From assembly GCA_013003515.1 (NCBI GenBank), contig JABDIW010000156.1, forward strand, positions 1 to 5,007: 5,007 bases of DNA. Direction: 5' to 3'. This DNA is from Acidimicrobiia bacterium. Lineage in GTDB: Bacteria > Actinomycetota > Acidimicrobiia > Spongiisociales > UBA5794. The notes under the pieces were generated by a model. It had not been told where the DNA came from. It searched no databases and was given only the letters and a program-made list of their open reading frames with translations. Shown in pieces: positions 1 to 4,794 of the stretch. The first letter of the stretch is position 1. The number at the start of each line of letters is the position of its first letter. Made by a program: the position numbers and the translations under genes.

Positions 1-35
1 GCACCGAGTTGCTTGGTCACCATGTCGTTGGTCAT
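1..35 (-). CDS. Possible 5' end of a divergent gene, cut by the left edge
   Basis: On the minus strand an ATG at 35-33 opens a frame reading MTNDMVTKQLG to the window edge without a stop. A second in-frame ATG lies at 23-21. Only 11 codons are visible, so no family can be named. The support is contextual: a TAGGCT hexamer (47-42) sits 6 nt before the first ATG, the spacing expected for a leaderless actinobacterial transcript, and the same arrangement is seen before two plus-strand genes here. If real, the gene is divergent from the VIT gene and shares its roughly 80-bp promoter region. A chance ATG is quite possible. Confidence 0.33.
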   Translation of the reverse strand, partial: MTNDMVTKQLG

Positions 36-41
36 GCCCCA

Positions 42-47
42 AGCCTA
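42..47 (-). promoter_or_regulatory. Candidate -10 box (TAGGCT) for the leftward gene
   Basis: Minus-strand TAGGCT fits the TAnnnT form of housekeeping-sigma -10 boxes in high-GC actinobacteria. It lies 6 nt upstream of the candidate ATG at 35, which would put the transcription start at or next to the start codon. No convincing -35 element is seen. Confidence 0.33.
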
Positions 48-85
48 TCTGACTGCACCGTGCCCGTTTCCGAGCGAGTACAGGT

Positions 86-99
86 GGGGAGCGGTCCCC
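86..99. repeat. Small inverted repeat in the VIT promoter spacer
   Basis: GGGGA (86-90) and TCCCC (95-99) form a perfect 5-bp inverted repeat around a 4-nt centre (GCGG). It ends 2 nt upstream of the candidate -10 box at 102, where a repressor site could block polymerase. An operator, for example for a metal-responsive regulator, is inference only; G/C-rich inverted repeats this short also occur by chance in such DNA. Confidence 0.25.
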
Positions 100-101
100 G
101 A

Positions 102-107
102 TACAAT
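102..107 (+). promoter_or_regulatory. Candidate -10 box (TACAAT) for the VIT gene
   Basis: TACAAT matches TATAAT at 5 of 6 positions and lies 9 nt before the ATG at 117. Transcription would start about 2-3 nt before the start codon, giving a leaderless or nearly leaderless mRNA. This agrees with the absence of a Shine-Dalgarno sequence before 117. The hexamer 17 nt upstream is not TTGACA-like. Confidence 0.5.
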
Positions 108-116
108 CCCGGGACG

Positions 117-851
117 ATGAGCACCGAAACCGAGCCGACGACCCCCATCCCTCCCTACGTGGAACACGTTGGGGCCAGCCGTCAGTACATGCGCGACATC
201 ATCCTGGGCGTCAACGATGGCCTCGTTTCGATCTTCCTGCTGATCGCCGGCGTGGTCGGCGGTGGTCTCACCACCGAGCAAGTGCTGCTGGCCGGCATTG
301 CCGGAGCCATCGCTGGAGCCGTGTCCATGGCCGCAGGCGAGTACCTAGCCACCAAGAGTCAGGACGAGGTCTTCGAGCGCGAGATCGAGCTCGAGAAGGA
401 GCACTTCAAGTACCACTGGGACCACGAGGTCGAGGAGCTCACCGACATGTTCCGCGACATGGGCGTCGCAGAGGAAGACCTGCCCGCTGCGGTGGGAGCG
501 TTCTCCCGTGACGAGAAGCCGATGATGGAGATCATGAAGGCGCTCGAGTTCCAGGTGGTCGATGACGAACGGCGCAGCGCCTTCGCAGCCATGTTCCTCT
601 CCGGTGGGCTGTTCCTGCTCGGTTCGCTCCCGTCCATCCTCCCGTTCGTGTTCACGGACGAGACGGGGGTGGGCCTGTTCTGGGCTGCCGTCTTCACCGG
701 AATCGCCCTGTTCGGAGTGGGTGTGCTCAAGACCTGGATCACCAAGACGAGCGCGATCAAAGCGGGTCTCGAGAACCTCGTGATCGCTGCCATCGGCGGC
801 GTCGTCGCCTATTACGCCGGTGTCTTGTTCGAGGCCGCCTACAGCGCCTAG
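117..851 (+). CDS. VIT1/CCC1-family iron/manganese transporter
   Basis: A 244-aa membrane protein of the VIT1/CCC1 family, which moves Fe2+ and Mn2+ out of the cytosol, probably by proton exchange. About five membrane segments are visible (roughly residues 28-49, 55-77, 155-178, 185-205, 217-239). The first carries the family GVNDGLVS motif with Asp34. The second ends in SMAAGEYLA (Met71, Glu75), matching the transport-path residues of the family. Between segments 2 and 3 lies a soluble, acidic region (about 78-150) rich in Glu (84, 87, 89, 91, 93, 95) with Met136, Met137, Met140 and Glu144, the expected metal-binding helices. There is no N-terminal ferritin-like domain. ATG 117 was chosen because the family match begins soon after it and a -10 box lies just upstream; the frame is open further upstream but that translation is not protein-like. 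In a bacterium the likely role is metal efflux and detoxification. The metal itself cannot be told from sequence. Confidence 0.9.
   Translation: MSTETEPTTPIPPYVEHVGASRQYMRDIILGVNDGLVSIFLLIAGVVGGGLTTEQVLLAGIAGAIAGAVSMAAGEYLATKSQDEVFEREIELEKEHFKYHWDHEVEELTDMFRDMGVAEEDLPAAVGAFSRDEKPMMEIMKALEFQVVDDERRSAFAAMFLSGGLFLLGSLPSILPFVFTDETGVGLFWAAVFTGIALFGVGVLKTWITKTSAIKAGLENLVIAAIGGVVAYYAGVLFEAAYSA
848..851. other. Shared CTAG: overlapping stop codons of two convergent genes
   Basis: The palindrome CTAG supplies TAG to the VIT gene (849-851, plus) and TAG to btuD (850-848, minus). The two coding regions overlap tail-to-tail by 4 nt, so no dedicated terminator can sit between them. I see no hairpin plus T-tract in the flanking coding ends either. 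Confidence 0.93.
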
Positions 852-1627
852 CCGACCGGATTCCGTCGCCGGGGGGCGACCACCTGGTTGCCGTCGGCGT
901 CGACCACCACGGTGACGTCGGCTCCGTAGTACCTGGCGAGGATGTCTGGCTTCAGAACCTCCTCCGCAGTGCCTGTGGCACGGACTTTGCCGTCGGCGAG
1001 CAGCACCAGCCTGTCTGCGAACTGCGCGGCGAGGGTCAGATCATGGACGGCAGACAGCACCGCATGGCCCCGATCCCGTCTCAGTGAGTCGACCAACTCG
1101 AGCACTTGCTGCTGGTGGCCGAGGTCGAGGGCCGAGGTCGGCTCGTCGAGCAACAGCAGCCCGGCGTCCTGAGCCAGCGCACGACCCAGCACGGCTCGTT
1201 GTCGCTCACCACCCGACACTCGATCCATGGGCCGATCGGCGAGATGAGACAGCTCCAGGCGTTCGAGAACCGCGCCAACCTCCCGGAGGTCCGACCGACC
1301 CTCCATCGACCAGTACCCGATGTGGGGCGTCCGCCCCAGCAACACGTAGTCGAAGACGGTGATCCCGGCGGGAATCACCGGAGCCTGGGGGACCACGGCC
1401 ACCAATCCGGCGAGATCGCGCGGGGGCAGAGCGGCAATCGAGCTGCCACCGATCGTCACCTCCCCCGAGAAGGTCAGGGCACCCGAGACGACCCGCAGCA
1501 TGGTGGTCTTGCCGGCTCCGTTCGGACCGATGACAGCCACCCACTCACCCGGGTCGACCTCGATGTCCACAGTGTCCAGGACAGGAGTTCCGTTGTACCG
1601 GGCCGAGACCTGATGACACGACAGCAT
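848..1627 (-). CDS. btuD: Cobalamin ABC importer, ATP-binding protein
   Basis: A 259-aa cytoplasmic ATPase that powers the adjacent permease. All ABC motifs are present in order: Walker A GPNGAGKT (34-41), Q-loop Gln81 in VVPQ, signature VSGGERQ (137-143, Val instead of the usual Leu), Walker B LLLLDEP (157-163), D-loop SALD (165-168) and the switch His195. It belongs to the FecE/FhuC/BtuD/HmuV group, and its length is normal for that group. The frame stays open far upstream (to about 2455), but that part only shadows the permease gene. The real start is the ATG at 1627-1625, which overlaps the permease stop (TGATG) and has a GGAGG 8 nt upstream. It is the last gene of the operon. Its TAG stop overlaps the stop of the convergent VIT gene. 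The B12 assignment rests on the operon's riboswitch; the protein alone would fit siderophore or heme import equally well. Confidence 0.88.
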   Translation of the reverse strand: MLSCHQVSARYNGTPVLDTVDIEVDPGEWVAVIGPNGAGKTTMLRVVSGALTFSGEVTIGGSSIAALPPRDLAGLVAVVPQAPVIPAGITVFDYVLLGRTPHIGYWSMEGRSDLREVGAVLERLELSHLADRPMDRVSGGERQRAVLGRALAQDAGLLLLDEPTSALDLGHQQQVLELVDSLRRDRGHAVLSAVHDLTLAAQFADRLVLLADGKVRATGTAEEVLKPDILARYYGADVTVVVDADGNQVVAPRRRNPVG

Positions 1628-2661
1628 CAGCCGGCCCTCCGGGCGCGAAGGATCACTGCGAAGAACGGTGCACCCACGAACGCCGTGATCACACCGATCG
1701 GGAGCTCCGAGGGCGCTATCACCGTCCGAGCCAACAGGTCGGCACCGATCAGGAAGGCTCCACCGGCCACCAGCGACATGGGGATGATCGTCCGGTAGCT
1801 GGTCCCAGTCATCAACCGGACGGTGTGAGGCACGACGATGCCGACGAAACCGATCAGCCCGCTCACCGACACTGCCGCCGCAGTGCCGAGCGTGGCGGCC
1901 AGGACGATGATCAGGCGCACCCTGCCCGCAGCCATGCCCAGGCTCGACGCCTCGGCATCGCCAACTGCGAGGACATCGAGATGGCGGCGGTGCATCAACA
2001 GGACCGCCGCGGTGACGACGGCGAACGGGGTCACCAGCCACACCTCCGCCCATCCGACGGTGGTGAGGCGTCCCAAGATCCACGAGAACACCTCGCGGAC
2101 GGTGTCGGAAGACAGCTGCTGCACGAACGTCTGGACGGCAGTGAAGAAGGAAGCCACGGCAACCCCCGCCAGGATCAGAGTGACTGCCGACGAGCCACCA
2201 CCGATCCGCCCTGCGGCGTAGGTGATGACGACCGCCACCACTCCACCGACGAAGGCGGCGGCCGTCAGCGCTGCCGGATTGGTGATACCCCCCGAGATCA
2301 CGAGAGTCGCCCCGAGGCCGGCTCCGGCGGCGACCCCCAGCAGATACGGGTCGGCGAGCGGGTTTCGGAACGACCCCTGATAGGCGGCACCGGCACCTGA
2401 CAACAGCGCTCCGACGAGCCCGGCGAGGGCAACACGGGGAACTCGCAACTCCCACAGGATGGCCGCTTCTCTTTCGGAGAGACCTGACTCGATCGAGATG
2501 CCGGGGAGCCGAGAGAGCAGCTCTCGCATCACATCGGAGAACGGCAGCGACACCGGTCCGAGAGCTACAGCTGCCGTTGCGGCCAGGAGCAATGCACCAA
2601 CCGCAAGGGTCAGGGGGCGAAGCCGGAGCCTGCCAGATGGGCGGCGCTCAACCGCCTGCAT
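1627..2661 (-). CDS. btuC: Cobalamin ABC importer, permease (FecCD/BtuC family)
   Basis: A 344-aa polytopic inner-membrane protein, close to the usual length of FecCD-family permeases, which form dimers with about ten helices per subunit. Family landmarks appear in order: LRVPRV (72-77) leading into GAAYQGSFRNPLADPYLLGV (91-110); ILAGVAV (163-169); the cytoplasmic coupling segment around 229-243 (DVLAVGDAEASSLGM) that contacts the ATPase; GLIGFVGIVVPHTVRL (268-283); and ELPIGVITAFVGAPFF (319-334). The N-terminus starts with a short basic stretch (RRPSGRLRLR) before helix 1. The ATG at 2661 lies inside the end of the binding-protein gene (14-nt overlap), with a GAGG only 3 nt upstream, so coupling to btuF translation is likely. 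Its stop overlaps the btuD start by one base. The family also carries iron-siderophores and heme; cobalamin is inferred from the upstream riboswitch. Confidence 0.9.
   Translation of the reverse strand: MQAVERRPSGRLRLRPLTLAVGALLLAATAAVALGPVSLPFSDVMRELLSRLPGISIESGLSEREAAILWELRVPRVALAGLVGALLSGAGAAYQGSFRNPLADPYLLGVAAGAGLGATLVISGGITNPAALTAAAFVGGVVAVVITYAAGRIGGGSSAVTLILAGVAVASFFTAVQTFVQQLSSDTVREVFSWILGRLTTVGWAEVWLVTPFAVVTAAVLLMHRRHLDVLAVGDAEASSLGMAAGRVRLIIVLAATLGTAAAVSVSGLIGFVGIVVPHTVRLMTGTSYRTIIPMSLVAGGAFLIGADLLARTVIAPSELPIGVITAFVGAPFFAVILRARRAG
1636..1640 (-). promoter_or_regulatory. Ribosome binding site that fixes the btuD start
   Basis: Minus-strand GGAGG lies inside the last codons of btuC, 8 nt before the ATG at 1627. 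It selects this start over the much longer open frame upstream and suggests btuD can recruit ribosomes directly as well as by coupling through the TGATG junction. Confidence 0.75.
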
Positions 2662-3625
2662 GAGCCTCGATGGCTGTGGCGATGGCGTCCATCAGGTCGA
2701 CGACGCGGGGACCCCATCGGCTGGCGATGTCGGTGTCGAGAGGGAAGACGGCACCATCGGCAACGGCCGACATCGTGTCCCAGCCGGGACGGGCCGCAAA
2801 GGTCTGCGGCGTCTCGCCAAACGACGCCAGGAAGACGATGTCGGGGTCGGAGGCAATGATGTACTCGGGTGACAGCTGGGGGAAGCCAGAGCCGAACTCG
2901 TCGGGAGCTGCGTCGGCGATGTTCTCCATGCCGACCAGGGCATAGAGGTGACCGATGAATGATGCCGAGTTCGGGGTGTAGAAGCTGAACTGGTCGGTCT
3001 CGTGATACACCGTCCACCCGTCCGCCGTCTCCCCCACCCGGGTCACCGCGGCGTCGACGCCACGCTCGATGGCGGCGACCGCGGCAGCCGCTTCCTCGGA
3101 GCGGCCGGTTGCGAGTCCCAGCACCTCGAACTGGTCGTATGCATCTGACAGCGTCGCCGGAGTCCCGAGCAGCATCACGGGAATGTCGAGCGCGTTGAGG
3201 CCATCCACGGCCTGACCCGGATCGAACGACAAGATCACGAGATCGGGGTCGAGGGCGGCCACAGACTCGAGATTCAAGGCGAACGAATCGACCTGGGGAA
3301 GGTCGGCCGCTTCGGCGGGGTAGTCGGAGAACACGTCGACGGCAGCGATCTGATCACCGGCACCGATCGCGAACAGGATCTCGACCAGAGGCGCCGACAA
3401 AGCCGCGATCCGCTCCGGCCTTTCGGAAAGTGTCGCCACACCTGCCTCAGTCTCCACCGTGACCGGGAACGCAGCCGGTGCCGTCGTCGTCGTCACCAGG
3501 GTCGTGGTGGGGGAGGTCGTCGACGACGGCGCGGCCGTGGTGCTCGACGAGGTTGCGCTGTCGCCGCAAGCGACACCAAGGGATGCCACCAGAGCCAACA
3601 GACCGAGAAGTCGGGTCATTCGCAT
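2648..3625 (-). CDS. btuF: Cobalamin-binding lipoprotein of the ABC importer
   Basis: A 325-aa substrate-binding protein of the BtuF/FepB (TroA-like) fold that captures substrate outside the membrane and delivers it to the permease. Residues 1-19 form a lipoprotein signal peptide ending GVA before Cys20, the expected lipid-anchor residue; Gly at -3 departs from the usual Leu. Residues 21-50 are a Ser/Thr/Pro/Ala-rich linker. The binding domain follows: RPERIAALSAPLVEILFAIG (69-88), SDYPAEA (100-106), NLESVAALDPDLVI (118-131), LSPEYIIASDPDIVF (251-265) and RWGPRVVDLM (303-312). Glu120 and Glu254 lie where BtuF-type proteins have the acidic residues that dock onto permease arginines (by eye, not aligned). 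The ATG at 3625 is preferred over the in-frame ATG at 3619 because GGAGG lies 10 nt before it rather than 16. First gene of the operon, directly under the cobalamin riboswitch, which is the main evidence for its ligand. Confidence 0.88.
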   Translation of the reverse strand: MRMTRLLGLLALVASLGVACGDSATSSSTTAAPSSTTSPTTTLVTTTTAPAAFPVTVETEAGVATLSERPERIAALSAPLVEILFAIGAGDQIAAVDVFSDYPAEAADLPQVDSFALNLESVAALDPDLVILSFDPGQAVDGLNALDIPVMLLGTPATLSDAYDQFEVLGLATGRSEEAAAAVAAIERGVDAAVTRVGETADGWTVYHETDQFSFYTPNSASFIGHLYALVGMENIADAAPDEFGSGFPQLSPEYIIASDPDIVFLASFGETPQTFAARPGWDTMSAVADGAVFPLDTDIASRWGPRVVDLMDAIATAIEAHAGG

Positions 3626-3630
3626 CTCGA

Positions 3631-3648
3631 GCCACCCTCCCTGGTGGC
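3631..3648 (-). promoter_or_regulatory. Hairpin holding the btuF ribosome binding site
   Basis: On the minus strand GCCACC (3648-3643) pairs with GGTGGC (3636-3631) around an AGGGAG loop. The ribosome binding site AGGGAGGG (3642-3635) spans the loop and the 3' arm. The gene's start codon follows 5 nt after the stem. This is a plausible element for controlling access of ribosomes to btuF. Confidence 0.55.
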
Positions 3649-3685
3649 CGGAGGAGGGTCGGAGGCGCCGTCCGTCCCTCCTCCG
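3649..3685 (-). promoter_or_regulatory. Riboswitch expression platform: 10-bp inverted repeat
   Basis: On the minus strand CGGAGGAGGG (3685-3676) and CCCTCCTCCG (3658-3649) form a perfect 10-bp inverted repeat with a 17-nt loop, between the riboswitch core and the btuF start. The second arm contains CCCTCC, which can alternatively pair with the GGAGGG of the btuF ribosome binding site. The first arm would then act as its competitor. A further alternative pairing, TCGGAGG (3686-3680) with CCTCCGA (3665-3659), also exists. No T-run follows, so control is more likely at translation initiation than by intrinsic termination. Which structure is the 'on' state is inferred from pairing alone. Confidence 0.55.
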
Positions 3686-3700
3686 AGGACAGGTGGCGTT

Positions 3701-3811
3701 CCCACGGGCAGGCGACCTGACTCATTCCCCGAAGGGACATCACAGTTGCGGGACAGTGCCGGGATCTCACCGGACTTCGCTCTTTCGCCCCCTTCACAGG
3801 GGACCCGCGGG
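3701..3811 (-). ncRNA. Cobalamin (B12) riboswitch aptamer
   Basis: The minus strand carries the conserved core of cobalamin riboswitches. In transcript order: P1 5' arm CCCGCGGGT (3811-3803); a small hairpin CCCC-TGTGAA-GGGG (3802-3789); the arm CCGGTGAGATCCCGG (3773-3759); the hallmark CCCGCAACTGTGA (3752-3740); a UUCG-capped stem TCCC-TTCG-GGGA (3737-3726); then the B12 box AGTCAGGTCGCCTGCC (3722-3707), which fits the AGYCMGG...CCkGCC consensus. The P1 3' arm GCCCGTGGG (3709-3701) pairs with the 5' arm over about 9 bp including G-U pairs. It lies upstream of btuF in the correct orientation, with a platform that can mask the ribosome binding site, so cobalamin binding should lower importer expression. 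Which cobalamin form it prefers cannot be told by eye. Confidence 0.93.
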
Positions 3812-3812
3812 A

Positions 3813-3833
3813 TGCCCGACACATGTTCGGGCA
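3813..3833 (-). repeat. Inverted repeat just upstream of the riboswitch
   Basis: TGCCCGA (3813-3819) and TCGGGCA (3827-3833) form a perfect 7-bp inverted repeat with a 7-nt centre, one base beyond the P1 stem. If transcription starts near 3836, it would be the first hairpin of the btu leader RNA and may protect its 5' end. Alternatively it is a DNA operator near the start site. I cannot distinguish these. Confidence 0.5.
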
Positions 3834-3842
3834 CCTGATGCG

Positions 3843-3848
3843 AGGTTA
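3843..3848 (-). promoter_or_regulatory. Weak candidate -10 box (TAACCT) for btuFCD
   Basis: Minus-strand TAACCT fits only the loose TAnnnT pattern. It would place the transcription start near 3836, just before the 5' hairpin and the riboswitch, which is the right place for a leader containing the complete aptamer. No recognisable -35 is present. Confidence 0.3.
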
Positions 3849-3876
3849 GCCGCCAGGGCACCGCGCCGACCCGCCC

Positions 3877-3882
3877 TACACT
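3877..3882 (+). promoter_or_regulatory. Candidate -10 box (TACACT) for the rightward operon
   Basis: TACACT matches TATAAT at 4 of 6 positions and lies 7 nt before the GTG at 3890, so the transcript would begin at or next to the start codon (leaderless). No Shine-Dalgarno sequence precedes this GTG, in keeping with that. It stands back-to-back with the candidate btu -10 box, 28 bp away. Confidence 0.5.
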
Positions 3883-3889
3883 CGAAGCC

Positions 3890-4027
3890 GTGAAGCGCTC
3901 CGGCATCGTTCTCGCAGTCGCCGCCGCCATCGCCGCCGCGGTCACAGCCTTCGCCAACCGTCCGGTCAAACACCCCGAGTCGTCCGGGCGGTGGGAACCA
4001 CTCGAGCGGCGTCCCGTCGAACGTTGA
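3890..4027 (+). CDS. 45-aa single-span membrane or exported small protein, unknown function
   Basis: A GTG-started frame of 45 codons ending TGA at 4025-4027. It begins MKRSGIVL, continues as an Ala/Val-rich hydrophobic stretch (about residues 5-22), and ends in a hydrophilic, charged tail rich in Arg, Glu and Pro. This is the pattern of one membrane segment with positive residues on the inner side, or of an uncleaved signal anchor. I do not recognise a family. Support for a real gene: the -10 box 7 nt before the GTG, the membrane-segment composition, and an overlapping junction with the next gene (TGA at 4025 overlaps the TTG at 4024), typical of coupled genes. It is the first gene of the rightward operon and lies divergent from btuF. 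Its partner may be the Rossmann-like protein or the hydrolase downstream, but this is conjecture. Confidence 0.6.
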   Translation: MKRSGIVLAVAAAIAAAVTAFANRPVKHPESSGRWEPLERRPVER

Positions 4028-4794
4028 GGATCGCGGTTCATCCCGCAGGACCTGTCGGCATCCGTGCCGGGCGGATCCTCCTCGGCGAAGCGTCACTCGA
4101 GGCACTCGGTGTCGTCGACGCCCCCTACCGCCGCTCCCCCGATCGCCGCGTCGAACGGGCGGGGACGATCGAGACCTACGGAGTCGTCGTCACCGACGAC
4201 ATCGCCGACCCGTGGACGTACGTCGACCGGGCCCTAGAGGTGGACGCATCGGCCGTGCTGTGGGTGGATGGCGACCTCGACGCCATCGAAGACCAATACG
4301 GCGACGCCTTCCGGAGTCGCGGAACCACACTCGTTGTCGGCGCCAACCTCGGCTCCGGGATAGCCCCGGCACTGGCCGCGCACGAGGTCGCCAAAGGCAA
4401 CGTGGTCCAGGAAGTGGAGATCGCCTGGACCGAACAGGGGGAAACGCTTCGCAAGGGTGTCCCGGTGCCCTTCCCGCAGCCGGTGGGACCCCGATGGGGC
4501 GAGCATTTCGACGCCGACGGTCCGTACCGCAGCATCGTGGTGCCGACAACGGGGGAATGGGCTGCGGCTATGGCCAAGGTGACGACCCTCACCACTGACG
4601 GCGTCACCACCCGCATCGTCGGTACGTCAGACCTCGGCGACCATCTCGAAGGACTCGCATTGGCCGCAGCCGCGGTCTGTGCCGCACAAGGGCGTTACGA
4701 ACCCGGAGTCGCCACGGCATCCGATATCGGGGAGCCCTACCTCGAGACGGCGCTTCGGGCCGGCCTCGATGTCGCCGCCCACACGACCACGTGA
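4024..4794 (+). CDS. Uncharacterised Rossmann-like protein, possible NAD(P)-binding oxidoreductase relative
   Basis: A 256-aa soluble protein with no signal peptide or membrane segment. The N-terminus reads MRIAVHPAGPVGIRAG: a short beta strand followed by GPVGIRAG (9-16), matching the GxxGxxxG loop of dinucleotide-binding Rossmann folds. A strand-like TLVVGANLGSG (about 101-111) and an Ala-rich helix follow, then a mixed region containing VPVPFPQPVGPRWG. This resembles the outline of saccharopine- or homoserine-dehydrogenase-like proteins, but I cannot match a family or name catalytic residues. The preferred start is TTG 4024, which begins exactly at the first beta strand and overlaps the upstream TGA. 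A GTG at 3991 would add 11 Arg/Thr/Ala-rich residues and overlap the small gene by 37 nt. Neither start has a clear Shine-Dalgarno sequence, so coupling is likely. The stop overlaps the next start by 4 nt (GTGA). Confidence 0.72.
   Translation: MRIAVHPAGPVGIRAGRILLGEASLEALGVVDAPYRRSPDRRVERAGTIETYGVVVTDDIADPWTYVDRALEVDASAVLWVDGDLDAIEDQYGDAFRSRGTTLVVGANLGSGIAPALAAHEVAKGNVVQEVEIAWTEQGETLRKGVPVPFPQPVGPRWGEHFDADGPYRSIVVPTTGEWAAAMAKVTTLTTDGVTTRIVGTSDLGDHLEGLALAAAAVCAAQGRYEPGVATASDIGEPYLETALRAGLDVAAHTTT

Noticed and set aside
9..116. 36-codon N-terminal extension of the VIT protein from the TTG at 9
   Set aside because: The residues do not look like family sequence. The stretch contains the candidate promoters, and ATG 117 fits the -10 spacing.
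1106..1798. 230-aa plus-strand open frame opposite btuD and btuC
   Set aside because: Low-complexity His/Arg/Pro/Gln-rich translation opposite clear ABC motifs; a high-GC antisense shadow. The 191-aa frame at 1825-2400 was dropped for the same reason.
1628..2455. Upstream extension of the btuD reading frame, which would make a 535-aa protein
   Set aside because: The extra translation is Arg/Gly/Ser-rich, has no domain and lies wholly over the well-conserved permease gene in another frame. The ATG at 1627 with GGAGG 8 nt upstream is the proper start.
3649..3685. Intrinsic terminator in the btu leader
   Set aside because: The 10-bp inverted repeat is strong, but no T-run follows on the minus strand, so a translational platform fits better.
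3815..3831. LexA/SOS-box look-alike (minus-strand CGAACATGTGTCGG)
   Set aside because: Only the left half matches the actinobacterial GAAC-N4-GTTC pattern; the right half is GTCGG. The actual symmetry has a 7-nt centre, and no neighbouring gene is an SOS gene.
3447..4105. Several open frames of 60-145 aa on both strands across the btuF/operon intergenic region
   Set aside because: They run through the riboswitch and its platform, carry no recognisable motif, and are explained by high-GC open frames.
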